Source: PoT sp049331405 (GTDB lineage: Bacteria; Planctomycetota; Planctomycetia; Isosphaerales; Isosphaeraceae). From it: a DNA stretch of 64,000 nucleotides. Position numbers and translations under genes: made by a program. Below the pieces are notes generated by a model, which saw only the letters and a program-made list of their open reading frames with translations, ran no database searches and had not been told where the DNA came from. The stretch is taken from positions 2,790,001 through 2,854,000 of the forward strand of contig NZ_CP186274.1 in NCBI RefSeq assembly GCF_049331405.1. The letters are read 5' to 3'. This document shows, one piece after another, positions 52,345 through 61,604 of this stretch (position 1 is its first letter; the number at the start of each line of letters is the position of its first letter).

Positions 52345-52620
52345 ATGGCCCGACCGCGTCTGACGATCGCCCCTCACCTGACGCACGACGAGATCTCCCT
52401 TCGCGATCGCGCCTGCCGCTCGGGACTGGAGAAGACCCGCTGGCAGGTCCACTCCCGACCGGCTCCGATCGACCTGCGGCACGCGCCGCCCGACGGCGGG
52501 CTCTGGAGCGGGCCCAAGGTTGCCGCCTACGTCCGCGACCGCTGCGGAGCCGTCATCTGCAAGACGACCTTGATCGTGAACATCCCGATCCCGATGCTCG
52601 GGAGCGAGGGCTCGAGATCA
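52345..52620 (+). pseudogene. transposase relic (IS630-like)
   Basis: The frame starting at ATG 52345 gives MARPRLTIAPHLTHDEISL, which is the usual start of an IS630-type transposase seen in related genomes, then RACRSGLEKTRWQV. After a deletion the match resumes at HAPPDGGLWSGPKVAAYVRDRC and then fades. No catalytic DDE residues remain. The gene is a broken remnant; the open frame continuing to 53355 is not protein-like. Confidence 0.65.
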
Positions 52621-52826
52621 AGCCTCGTCGACGCCCCGCTGCGCGAGATGGTTCCTAGGGTTGATGCGAGCCTTCTCTCGCCGAACGTGGAAGGGTTCGA
52701 CGAGGCGACGGGTGAGCATGCCGGTTCAAGGGGAGGGGTATCGCGAGGATGGGCTCTTATACGAACTACAGGGGTAGAGGCTCCCGAGGCATCGCGATCG
52801 GAGCCCCTCCTCCGTTCCCGGAACTC

Positions 52827-53255
52827 TCAGCGTCGAGCGATCGCCGCTATGGCTTCTCGCAGCCTCTGCTCCTCCAGGGTGACGGCGAGTCGGCTTTGCA
52901 ACTCGATGACCGCCAGGAATTCATCCCGTGGCAGGTCCGCCCAGGGGACCCGGACGAAGACTATCCCGTCCGACAGGCGGCTGACGATGGCATACTCGCC
53001 GGTGTCGTCGGCCCCCCTGGATATCGAAAATTGTCGCATCGGCATCGGTCCGATGATCCTCAAGGGGCTTGACGAACGTCCATCGTGCGACTCCTGGGCG
53101 CGTGCCGACGCGAGGCCACAGCCCAAGACTATCAGGACGAACCGCCCCTGTCCTCCCTTGTTTTCAGCGAGCGGACATGAATTGATGGCTTCGCATCCGC
53201 ATCTGCCAACGCGATGGCCCCTCGGCAACGCTTCGGTCGCCGAGGGGTCGGCCAT
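52827..53255 (-). CDS. possible short secreted protein, uncertain
   Basis: The frame from ATG 53255 encodes about 142 residues. It contains a hydrophobic stretch (FVLIVLGCGLASARA) that looks like a signal peptide cleavage region, and a C-terminal helical part (DEFLAVIELQSRLAVTLEEQRLREAIAAIA). The residues before the hydrophobic stretch are not typical of a signal peptide, so the true start is unclear. No family was recognised. Confidence 0.35.
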   Translation of the reverse strand: MADPSATEALPRGHRVGRCGCEAINSCPLAENKGGQGRFVLIVLGCGLASARAQESHDGRSSSPLRIIGPMPMRQFSISRGADDTGEYAIVSRLSDGIVFVRVPWADLPRDEFLAVIELQSRLAVTLEEQRLREAIAAIARR

Positions 53256-53415
53256 GCCCGGTCGGATTGAAAGATTGCTTCGGCAATCCGCCAATTTGGA
53301 TCGATTCGAGGTCAGGGCCTTCGGTTTTCGGGGGCTCTTGAATTGTAAAGTGTAAATGTGTCACTAATTATGTTTGGGTTCGCGATATCGCAGCCGCTGG
53401 GATTTTCGGTCGAGT

Positions 53416-55530
53416 TCAACGGGTCGACGGCGTGGCGGCATTGGCGGGCGTGACGGTGAAGAAACCCCGGATTTCGAGGGGCCTGGGTCCAATGCCGACC
53501 GTGAACCGGAAGTTGACGGCCTTGCCGTTGAGGTCGCTGGCATCGGCGGGCGTCAGGCTCGTGCCTGCGCCCTCAGGGCGGTCGGCTCTCGCGTTCGAGG
53601 CGATCGGTGATTCGTGCTGTGCAAGACGTGTTGCATCGTCGCGCCGGGAGGTGGCCGCGGGTTTCGACGTCGCGGCGTCAGCGATTGTGAACCCATAATG
53701 ATCCAGCAGCGTCCCCTTCGCCTCCTCGAGCGCGACGATGGAGATGTTGTAGGCACTCTGGGCCTGGGCTTCGGCCGCAACGGCTTCGGCATGGGTGCTG
53801 ATCGCGTCGAGGTAGCCGTTGAGGGTGGTGCCGTCGCATCGGCCTTCCTCGAAGGCCTCACGCAGGTGGGAAAGCCGGGACTCTCGGGCGGCCCTGACGT
53901 TGGCCGCCGTCTTGAACTGGTTGTAGTCGGCTTCGATTTCATGGAAGAACCGCGAGAGTGTTTGCGTCGTCCGGTCGCGAACCTGGGAGATCAGCGCCTC
54001 ATGGCGTTGTCGGCTTCGTGTTTTGGCGTCATCGCCCTGATCCAACTCATCCAGTCGTGCCTGCTGCTGCACATTATCCGGCTGATTCTCCTTCATCGCG
54101 TGCAGGCATTGGGACCAGTCGGGGCTGAAGTGTTTCGCCGTCGGCTCGGTGACGGGGATGATCCGGCGATTATCAACGAGTGAGATCCCGATGATATTTC
54201 GAAGCCTCAGCTCGCCCGCCTTGATCTCATAAGATTTGTTCAAATAAATGAATTGACGTTGGGAGAGCTGCTGCTTCGCGTCCTTGACGTCGGCCTCCTT
54301 CGCCCGGCCGGCCTTGAACTCGGCCTCCGCTCGCGTCAATGCGGCTTCGGTGAGCTCCACCGCCTTCCTGTCCGCCTCCAGGGTCATTCGCTCTCCCGCG
54401 AGGCTCCAGTAGAGTTGTTCGACCGACCGCAGGTGCGCCATCATCTCGGCGCGGAACGTCTGGAGCTCGCGATCGCCCTTGATCCGGGTGATCGCGTATC
54501 CTTCTCCGGGCGGCTTCGTCGGATCGGGCTTGACCCCCTGGATGATCTCCGAGTTCTGCAAGGACGTCAGCAGGGCCTCCCGGAGTGAAAGTTCCCAGCG
54601 TTCGCCCGACTCGCCGGCAGGAGCGACGGCCGCGCGAACCTGCGCGTTACTGGGCGGTCCGGCCTTTCCCTTCGGGTCGTCCGCGGCGACGCGGGCGATC
54701 GAGCCGAGGCCTGAGGTGACGATGCCCAGTGCGAGGACGGCCGTCATTATATGTCGAATCTTGCCGAAAATCATGGTCATCAAGACTCCCTTCATCAGCG
54801 TCTGAACCGCCGTCGAGAACGTCCCGGAGGCCATCCTTGCCGCCAGAGACTCGGGGACCGCCCCCCTCGCCGCGTCCGCCGCGATCACGAGCCCTATCGC
54901 CGCCGACGGGGCGAGCCCGCGCCGGAGCAGGCGTTCGCGGAGCCGTTCGCGACCTCGGGCCCGCCAGCTCTTGACCGTCCCCACGGGCCGGCCCAACAAT
55001 CTCGCCACCTGCTCGCAGGACTGCCCTTCGAGGTCGCAGAGCACGATCGGCACGCGGTAACGCTCGGGGAGCCGGTGGATCTCCTCGTGGAGCAACGGCC
55101 CGAGGTCGGCGTCTTGCTCCTCGCGACGATCGACCGACTCCGCCCTCGCCGCCTGTTCCTCGCGGCTCCGACGCTTCGCGGCCATCGAGCGGGCGCGCCT
55201 CGAGGTCCGCAAGGCGACCTGATGGAGCCAGGGGCCGAGCGAGTCCCGGACCCAGAGCGACTCGGCCTTCCTGAGGAGGATCAGGAACGTGGCCTGGAAG
55301 GCGTCGTGGGCGTCGTTGACGTCCCCCAGCCCGGCATGGCAGACCCGCATCACCATCGCCCCGTGGCGTTCGACCAGGGCGGCGAAGGCGAGTTCGGCGA
55401 CCTCGCCGTGCCCCGTCGAGAACCGCTCCAGCAATTGTCCATCCGTCAGATCGCGGAACGCTCCGAGGTTGAAGAGCGTCTGGAACTGGCGGTGGACGGC
55501 TCCATCCTTGTGGTTCGTCACGAGTCTCAT
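53416..55530 (-). CDS. ECF sigma factor fused to a TolC-like coiled coil
   Basis: The 704-residue product joins two modules. Residues ~1-205 form an ECF sigma factor (LVERHGAMVMRVCHAGL, DAFQATFLILLRKAESLWVRDSLGPW, LPERYRVPIVLCDLEG, PVGTVKSWRARGRERLRERL). A hydrophobic helix at ~258-276 (IRHIMTAVLALGIVTSGLG) follows. Residues ~312-618 resemble planctomycete outer-membrane efflux (TolC/OEP) proteins: LREALLTSLQNSEIIQG, SVEQLYWSLAGERMTLEADRK, RNIIGISLVDNRRIIPVTEP, RFFHEIEADYNQFKTAA, FEEGRCDGTTLNGYLDAIS and YNISIVALEEAKGTLL. The central part holding the beta strands is missing (around 490-510), so a pore is unlikely. A periplasmic coiled coil with a cytoplasmic sigma factor could couple an envelope signal to transcription. 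Start ATG 55530. Confidence 0.85.
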   Translation of the reverse strand: MRLVTNHKDGAVHRQFQTLFNLGAFRDLTDGQLLERFSTGHGEVAELAFAALVERHGAMVMRVCHAGLGDVNDAHDAFQATFLILLRKAESLWVRDSLGPWLHQVALRTSRRARSMAAKRRSREEQAARAESVDRREEQDADLGPLLHEEIHRLPERYRVPIVLCDLEGQSCEQVARLLGRPVGTVKSWRARGRERLRERLLRRGLAPSAAIGLVIAADAARGAVPESLAARMASGTFSTAVQTLMKGVLMTMIFGKIRHIMTAVLALGIVTSGLGSIARVAADDPKGKAGPPSNAQVRAAVAPAGESGERWELSLREALLTSLQNSEIIQGVKPDPTKPPGEGYAITRIKGDRELQTFRAEMMAHLRSVEQLYWSLAGERMTLEADRKAVELTEAALTRAEAEFKAGRAKEADVKDAKQQLSQRQFIYLNKSYEIKAGELRLRNIIGISLVDNRRIIPVTEPTAKHFSPDWSQCLHAMKENQPDNVQQQARLDELDQGDDAKTRSRQRHEALISQVRDRTTQTLSRFFHEIEADYNQFKTAANVRAARESRLSHLREAFEEGRCDGTTLNGYLDAISTHAEAVAAEAQAQSAYNISIVALEEAKGTLLDHYGFTIADAATSKPAATSRRDDATRLAQHESPIASNARADRPEGAGTSLTPADASDLNGKAVNFRFTVGIGPRPLEIRGFFTVTPANAATPSTR

Positions 55531-55647
55531 CCTCGGCCCGGGTTGGCGTCTCCGTACGGCAAGTAATGACCGCGAGACGGGGCTCGGTTGCAAGTTTCCC
55601 CGAAATGACGGAGTTTCGCGAGGCTTCTCCGGGCGTTCGATCCACGC

Positions 55648-55681
55648 AAAAGGCGAGGACGCCTTGATGACGCCCTCGCCT
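55648..55681 (-). terminator. intrinsic terminator behind secreted repeat protein gene
   Basis: AGGCGAGGACG (55651-55661) and CGCCCTCGCCT (55671-55681) pair with one G-U in RNA on the minus strand, around a 9-base loop, followed by TTTT (55648-55651 complement). It separates the gene at 55722 from the downstream ECF gene. Confidence 0.65.
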
Positions 55682-55721
55682 CGATGGGTGTTACGCTGAG
55701 GTTGGGAACCGGGGGATCCGA

Positions 55722-57665
55722 TCAGGGATTGCCGAGGGCCGAGGCGTCGGGAATCCTGGCCCCCTGGTCGTCGCGGGTCCTGGAGACGAAGATCCGACCC
55801 TCCAGCGAGTAGACGATCACCAGGGCCTTGTGGACGCCGAAGAGGGGGTCGGGCAGGTCGTCCATCGTCACCTCGACCTTGCCGTCGACGACCTTCTTGC
55901 GCAGGACTTCCGTGACGTCGACCCAGGTGGCGTCGTCGCCGTAGGAGGCCGCGAGGACGGCGAAGCCCCTCGGCGGGACCTCGGCGAGCTTGGCGGGGTC
56001 GACATCCTTGGGTGGGAGTTCGACCTCGGCCCCCTCGCCCGATAGGGAGAGCCCGACCTTGCCGTTCAAGGAGTAGGCGATCATCAGGGCCTTGCGGCGG
56101 AACGGATACGAGTCCTGCAGGCCCCCCGTGGAGAATTTCAGGTGCTCGCCGGCCACCGAGAGCTTGGCCCGCTCCGTCTCGTCGCCCCAGCGATCCTCGG
56201 CGCCGTAGGCGACCGCCAGGACGGCGAACCCTTTGGGCGGCGGGGCGCCGGTCTTGTGCTCGCCGTGGACTCGATCGGCCGTCGCCGCCCTCGCCTGCTT
56301 CAGCCATTTGTAGTCGCTGAAGATCGGCCCGGTGGTGAGGTTGGGTCCGAGCTTCTCGAACTGGGCGTGCGCCTCTTCGAACCGGCTGCAGAGGTAGCCG
56401 AACGCGGCATACTCGCTGCGAGCGATGTGGTTCTCGGGCTCGGCCTTGAGGCACTCCTCGAAGAGGCCGCGCACGTCCTTCCAGAGTTCGTCCTGCTTGT
56501 AGAACTTGACCTGGGTGGTGGTCGGGAATTGCTCGCCGAGGCGGTGGTAGACCTCGGCGGGCATGAGGGCGATGCCCGATCGCCAGTTCTTCGACTCGCG
56601 GCAGGCCCTGGAGAAGCTGATCATCTCCTGGAGCGAGCCGTGCCACTTCGGTTCGAGCCAGAGGAGCTTCCTCCAGCAGGCGTCGAAATCGTCGCCGTCG
56701 GCGTCCATCGCGCGCTCGAACCACTTCTCCATCTCGCCCCGATCGCCATGGCCCGTCGCCATCTCGACGGTGATCATGTGGGTGGCGGCGTAGCTGTCGC
56801 CCGGGCTGAGCTTCCAGGACTCCTCGAGCATCTTGCGGGCTTCGTCGATCCGCTCGGAGAACTTCCGCCAACCCTCCTCGGTGACGTTGGGGGCCGTGGA
56901 TGCGGTCCTCGCCTCCCAGCCGTAGTCGATATAGAACTCACCGCGAAGGGCGAGCCGGATCGGCCTGACTTCGGGTATCTTCGCGAGGACCCCGTCGATG
57001 CGGTCGAAGGCCGTCCTGAGGTCACCGTCGAGCTTCGACAGGTTGCCCATCAACTTCGATAGTTCCTTCTTCCAGAGCCTCCTCGTGAGGTGCGAGAGGC
57101 CGTCGACCTTGACGCTCTCGGGCAGGAGGTTCAGCACCGTCTGGAAGCAGTTGCGGGCATCGTCCCTGGTGGATTGCTCGCGATAGTAGGTCTTGAACTC
57201 GCCCGCCCGCCTGCGAGCGTTGGCCTTGTAATAGGGCGAATATTGGCTCGAGGCCAGCGCGATGGCCGCGGTGTCGAATCGGCGATAATGCTCGACGAAT
57301 CCCGGGTTATTCCCGGCCTCGGAGGATCGTGCATAGATGTAAAGCACGATCGGGTCGTTGCAACCCGCGTCGATGGCCTTCTTCGCGGCCTGGAAGACCT
57401 CGTTCTCGCTGGAGACATACTCCGACTGGCTCAAATAAGGCACGGCCACTTTCATCAGGTCGCGGACGAGGCCGTCCCAGCGTACATCTTTTTTGCCGAC
57501 CTTCTCGTAGGCCTCGGCGACCGCCTTCTGGTTCCACTCCAACGCCTTGCGCCTGTTTTCCTCGATCTTCGCCGCATTCTGCGGGATCGGCCATTCTCCC
57601 CTCGCCGCGAGACTCCATGTGCCGATGATTAAACCGACGATCGCTAACAAGCAGGATTTACGCAT
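55722..57665 (-). CDS. secreted helical-repeat protein with two C-terminal beta modules
   Basis: The 647-residue product starts at ATG 57665 with a signal peptide (KSCLLAIVGLIIGTWSLAARG). Residues ~30-490 are helical, TPR-like (DEARKMLEESWKLSPGDSY, MEKWFERAMDADGDDFDACW, GLFEECLKAEPENHIARSEYAAFGYL), consistent with DUF4034-type proteins. The last ~130 residues hold two copies of a ~65-residue module: GFAVLAVAYGAEDRWGDETE ... RKALMIAYSLNGKV and GFAVLAASYGDDATWVDVTE ... HKALVIVYSLEGRI. These resemble the DUF3395-like modules found in some DnaJ-related and planctomycete proteins. Function unknown; protein binding in the periplasm is likely. It is followed by its own terminator. Confidence 0.75.
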   Translation of the reverse strand: MRKSCLLAIVGLIIGTWSLAARGEWPIPQNAAKIEENRRKALEWNQKAVAEAYEKVGKKDVRWDGLVRDLMKVAVPYLSQSEYVSSENEVFQAAKKAIDAGCNDPIVLYIYARSSEAGNNPGFVEHYRRFDTAAIALASSQYSPYYKANARRRAGEFKTYYREQSTRDDARNCFQTVLNLLPESVKVDGLSHLTRRLWKKELSKLMGNLSKLDGDLRTAFDRIDGVLAKIPEVRPIRLALRGEFYIDYGWEARTASTAPNVTEEGWRKFSERIDEARKMLEESWKLSPGDSYAATHMITVEMATGHGDRGEMEKWFERAMDADGDDFDACWRKLLWLEPKWHGSLQEMISFSRACRESKNWRSGIALMPAEVYHRLGEQFPTTTQVKFYKQDELWKDVRGLFEECLKAEPENHIARSEYAAFGYLCSRFEEAHAQFEKLGPNLTTGPIFSDYKWLKQARAATADRVHGEHKTGAPPPKGFAVLAVAYGAEDRWGDETERAKLSVAGEHLKFSTGGLQDSYPFRRKALMIAYSLNGKVGLSLSGEGAEVELPPKDVDPAKLAEVPPRGFAVLAASYGDDATWVDVTEVLRKKVVDGKVEVTMDDLPDPLFGVHKALVIVYSLEGRIFVSRTRDDQGARIPDASALGNP

Positions 57666-57941
57666 CGACAGACCTCTTTAGGTATCCGAATACGGTCGAT
57701 GTCTCACGCCCGAGAGAGCTTCGCGATCGTAGCGAGGCTTTCCCGGACTCGTCAACTGAAACGATGCCATTCGGTCCCGTCGATGCTGCTCCTCAACGTG
57801 GAGCTTCGAAACGGTGCGGATGCGGGGATTTGCAACGAATCGCGGCGGTCTAGAGATCGGCTTGATCCCGAACTCCCGGGTCGCACGGCGATTTGAATGC
57901 GCACAATATTTTGGTGGATTCGACACGTCGAGCGTGTGACT

Positions 57942-58229
57942 TCAAGACGTTTCGCTTGCGTATTTCGAGCCCATGAAGGCCCCTACGCAACCGAAGGTCA
58001 GCAGGCCGATCATCCCGCCCCCCGCGACGTACGGGACTCCCCGCGACAGGTTGTCTTCCGCCGCGGCGACCTGGCCCCCCTCGTCTCCCCTCGAAGTGAG
58101 GGAGGGGACCGGAGCCTTGGGAGCGATGAGCATGCCGACGACCGCCCCGATGAGAACGCCGGCGATGCCACCGAGCAACCCGCCGAGGAAGCCGCCGATC
58201 GGCCTCTGCCGCCTGGAGATCGTGTCCAT
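57942..58229 (-). CDS. small two-helix glycine-zipper membrane protein
   Basis: The 95-residue product starts at ATG 58229 (MDTISRRQRPIGGF). Two hydrophobic segments, GGLLGGIAGVLIGAVVGMLIA and VPYVAGGGMIGLLTFGCVGA, are rich in glycine, as in glycine-zipper proteins of the envelope. They are joined by a charged loop. A TTG four codons upstream is the alternative start. No ribosome site of quality was seen. Function unknown. Confidence 0.55.
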   Translation of the reverse strand: MDTISRRQRPIGGFLGGLLGGIAGVLIGAVVGMLIAPKAPVPSLTSRGDEGGQVAAAEDNLSRGVPYVAGGGMIGLLTFGCVGAFMGSKYASETS

Positions 58230-58708
58230 GGTTGAACCCAATCGAGTTGCAGACCCTGACGGCCCCGAAACTCACCCCTGGAATCTTCGGGCCGCCTACA
58301 TCCAAAAATGTAAGGCAACGCCGGTGCCAGATGCGTCTGAATGTGTGTTTGCCATCGGATTCGCACGGCCAAACTTCTTGATCCTTCAACGCTTAAGACT
58401 GTCTCGAAGTCTAAGGTCGGGTCTTCGTCGACCCGCCTTTGAGCAATCCAATGCCGCCTTTCACCCGGCTCCGCCCGGAGTTGCATGCAAGAAGGCGAAG
58501 CGCAGGGGCGCGATTGACATCACCTGATATCCACAATTCCTCGGTCGAATCTGGACGATCGGGGTCTTCGCGCTTCCATCAGGCGATACTGGCGCATTCT
58601 TTGCTGGTGAGAGTCGATCGAACCAGGCACTCCGGGGCAGGGCGGGAAGCCTCGCACGTCGATCGGGAGTGCTTCGAATCGCGGACTTTCGCATCAGGAG
58701 CCTCATTC
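58230..58708. other. intergenic, no gene seen
   Basis: This 479-base region lies between divergent genes and shows no protein-like frame, strong hairpin or tRNA. It should contain the promoter of the secreted protein gene at 58709, whose ribosome site AGGAG is at 58697. Confidence 0.4.
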
Positions 58709-59811
58709 ATGGAGTACCGAACCAAGCCTTGGTTCAAGGGACTCGTGGCGGCGTCGGCCGTATTCCCTTGCGGCCTCGCCCTGGCGCAGGGGCTGGCCAG
58801 CACAGACCCGCCGGGCCCGCCGGTGGATGCGCCTCGGGCCGAGAAGATTGCCCAGTCGCCCAGCCCTGGGAGTCGCGCCCTGATCGTCCACGCACTCACC
58901 ATGGCCATCGAGGGGAGCACCCTCCAAGGCCTTTCACAGCAGGCGTTGGACCTCGCCGACCGCCCCGTAGCACGCGACGTCCGAGGCATGCGGATGGACA
59001 CTCGGGCCGCCGAATCCAACCGCACCACGAGGACGCCGGAAGGCTTGAACAACGCCACAGCCCCGAACACCGGCGACGCGGGGACGGGCACGACCGGAAG
59101 CCCCGCCGGAGACGCGGGGTCGGGGGGCAACACCTACGGCCGAGACCCTCGCCGCCCGTGGTCCGGACGCCGGTCAACGCGGGGCAGCCGGTGACCGACG
59201 CCGGCGTGGTCCCCGTCGAACGACGCTTCGCGAACCGGACCATGAGGTCTCCGAACGAGATCCGGCAGCACGCCCGCAACGCCTTCGCGGCCAGCGATCG
59301 CCTGCTCCGCCAGGCGGCCGATGACCCCTCGGTCGAGCGATTCTACCGGGCCGCGAACCGCTACATCGCGACCTTGAAGACCCTGAGCGAGCCGGCGTTC
59401 CGGGCCGGGGAGAGCGGCGACGTTGTCCCGACCGCTCCCAACCCCGCGGATATCATCTCGATTGGCCTCATCAATCACGGCGTCAAGGAGGCCCTGGACG
59501 CCCTGGCTCTCAAGCAGTTGGTCTTGCTGATGAAGGCGGATACGCCCGAGGGGCGCACCTTGCTGGACCACGCCCAGAAGATGGACGCGGAGAGTCGCCA
59601 GGCCATCGACTCCGTCGACCGGCTCGAGGCTGTCACCGACCTGAATCCCGCGGGCCGGGCCTTGCCGGCCGGGAACCAACTCGGTGTCGTGGTGACGAAC
59701 ACCGGCGGGAGCAATGGGGCCGGCGTGCGCATGCTGGCCGACCAGTCGCGCGAACTTCTGCAAACGATCCGGGAACTCGGCCGAGGCACGACGGTCGAAC
59801 GGCAACGGTAG
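58709..59811 (+). pseudogene. secreted protein gene broken by a frameshift at a G-run
   Basis: The first part, from ATG 58709 behind AGGAG, has a signal peptide (WFKGLVAASAVFPCGLALAQG) and a low-complexity Thr/Gly-rich region. Protein-like sequence then continues in the -1 frame from about 59128 (VVRTPVNAGQPVTDAGVVPV) to the stop at 59811, with a helical C-terminal half (IRQHARNAFAASDRLLRQAAD, HGVKEALDALALKQLVLLMK). The switch lies at a six-G run (59122-59127). A single-base deletion, a sequencing error or programmed slippage (G GGG GGC) are possible. Joined, the protein would have about 367 residues. Function unknown. A hairpin follows at 59896. Confidence 0.65.
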
Positions 59812-59895
59812 TCATCCTCTGGGTCCATCGAGGTGAGCGGATGAGTTCAGATTCTTCGCCACACCCCGTCCGTGTACAGTTCGCAACACCACCGG

Positions 59896-59927
59896 AGCCC
59901 GGCCGAGATCGCTCGCGGCCGGGCTCA
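59896..59927 (+). terminator. 11-bp perfect hairpin behind the frameshifted gene
   Basis: GAGCCCGGCCG (59896-59906) and CGGCCGGGCTC (59917-59927) form a perfect stem with a 10-base loop, 85 bases past the stop. No T-run follows, but the position fits a terminator. Confidence 0.5.
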
Positions 59928-60574
59928 TCGCATTGATACAGGGTTTTCGCCAGAGGGGGCACCGGGTCGGATTGTCGAGCAGGCCATGCGCAACAGGTGT
60001 CGAAAAGCTTGTGCCTCATCGCCCGACTGGCGCGGGCCCTATTCTGTTTGAGATCACGCGTATCCGCACCGGTTCACGAGGGAAGTTCAAAAAGGCTGAG
60101 ACCCAAATCGGATGAGAAAATGTGATTAAATCGGATTATGGTGTTTGTAATAGTTGTGAAACGCGATCAAGTCTTTGGAGATAAATAATTTGATTTGTAT
60201 GTATCCGGGTCAGAAGTGACATGGCTGAAGCAGCCGGAGGAGAACCGCGAACGTCAACGCTCTCGAGGGCGCCAGGACGGCGGTCTAGGATGGCCCGACC
60301 GTGAGGGGGCGTAGAACGAAAAACCTGCCGCGGGAACGCCCGGCGAGATGAGCCGCTACGACGGAGCCGGGCAGGGGATTCTCTCGTGGGTAGAACGGAA
60401 GTTGCGGCGGCTATGGCGATTCGGCAACTGCGAGAGGGAAAGGGTCGATCGTCCAGGATCCGCCTGACCCTCCTCAGGTTGACATAATCTTAAGGAATTG
60501 CGACAAACGTTCGTCTCCAAGGTGAGGATACACCCAATCGATGAACGGACACACCATCGGAGGAGAAGGAACTC
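59928..60574. other. gene-free region before PEP-CTERM gene
   Basis: No convincing gene was found. The stretch 60100-60210 is distinctly AT-rich (for example GATTAAATCGGATTATGG), whereas 60210-60400 is GC-rich and ends in short complementary blocks (CCTGCC near 60330 and GGCAGG near 60370). The right end contains the promoter and strong ribosome site (GGAGGAGAAGGA) of the next gene. Confidence 0.4.
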
Positions 60575-61567
60575 ATGGACCGGAACAAGATATGCCGGGT
60601 TCTCATGTTTCACGGGTTGCTCGCGGGGACGATCTTATCATGCCCTGCACTATTGGCCGAACCTATAACCCCCTGGAATGGCGGTAGCTCCTCGGTCGAG
60701 GCGGTCGGCCAGACGTCGTCGCAGCAGGGTTCTCTGGCAAGCGCCTCCGCCCAGGGTTCGACGGATCTCTACTACAGCTCTATCTATAATTCCGACCCGA
60801 ATGCCTTCCACGTGAAGGCTCAAGGGTCGGCCAATGCGAACGTGAGCGGCACCGCCAGCAACCTCTTGCAGGTCGACGCAACATATTCGGTGGGCAACCC
60901 AGGCACGCGGCCTTATGGCTTCCACAGCGACGTCAACGCCAGCTCAACCGCGGAGGCGTCGTGGACCGGCGACAGGATCCACATTGGCCCTGACTCCAGT
61001 GGATCCATCCCCGACTCGATCCGGCTCGGCGTCACCGTGGATCTGACCAACGCATGGGGCCAATTCCCCTATATCGTTATGCCGAAGGGGGGGACGCTCG
61101 ATATTCAGGTCGGAAATCAGCACATTCAGCTCAGTGACAGCAATGCCATGGTTGCGAACGGGTTGAACAATCTGGGCGACATCTCGGACTGGCTCCTGAA
61201 TCGGGGATTCGCCTCGGTCCAGAAGGAGATCAGCCCGTCCGGCATGCCCCTCTACCATGCCAAGGCCTTCCTGGATCTGCCGGTGGACGCGAACGGATGG
61301 ACCGCGCCGTTCGACCTGAGCCTCAAGGCTACCCTCTCGGGCGTGCCGCAAAGCAATATGAACTTGTGGATGGAAGCCGGGGCGTTTTCTCTGTCCCTCG
61401 ATGACATCACCCAGTCCGACGGGACCAACGTCGTCGATGCGGGCCATGTCGTCACCTTCGAGTCGGGGCTCGCCTGGGCCACACCCGTCCCAGAGCCCGG
61501 CTCCTTCGCGCTGGCGGCCTCGATGGCCCTGGGAGCGATCGGCCTCCGCAGGAGGCTCCTCTATTGA
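60575..61567 (+). CDS. PEP-CTERM-sorted extracellular protein
   Basis: The 330-residue product has an N-terminal signal peptide (FHGLLAGTILSCPALLA) and a C-terminal sorting signal: the VPEPGS motif, a hydrophobic helix (FALAASMALGAIGL) and the basic tail RRRLLY. This is the PEP-CTERM type handled by exosortase, as in other exopolysaccharide-associated proteins. The middle is serine/asparagine-rich and beta-like (SGTASNLLQVDATYSVGN, DSIRLGVTVDLTNAWGQFPY, AFSLSLDDITQSDGTN) without a known enzyme domain. It is expected at the cell surface or in the matrix. No exosortase gene is in the window. Strong ribosome site upstream. Confidence 0.85.
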   Translation: MDRNKICRVLMFHGLLAGTILSCPALLAEPITPWNGGSSSVEAVGQTSSQQGSLASASAQGSTDLYYSSIYNSDPNAFHVKAQGSANANVSGTASNLLQVDATYSVGNPGTRPYGFHSDVNASSTAEASWTGDRIHIGPDSSGSIPDSIRLGVTVDLTNAWGQFPYIVMPKGGTLDIQVGNQHIQLSDSNAMVANGLNNLGDISDWLLNRGFASVQKEISPSGMPLYHAKAFLDLPVDANGWTAPFDLSLKATLSGVPQSNMNLWMEAGAFSLSLDDITQSDGTNVVDAGHVVTFESGLAWATPVPEPGSFALAASMALGAIGLRRRLLY

Positions 61568-61604
61568 GAATTGCTCTGAAGATTTTTGGATAGCGTGATT
61601 GCTG

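Noticed and set aside
52630..53355. Extension of the transposase relic frame
   Set aside because: Sequence after residue ~80 does not resemble a transposase and overlaps another weak frame on the other strand.
60200..60400. Possible group II intron or small structured RNA
   Set aside because: Some complementary blocks exist, but no domain V-like hairpin or reverse transcriptase was found.
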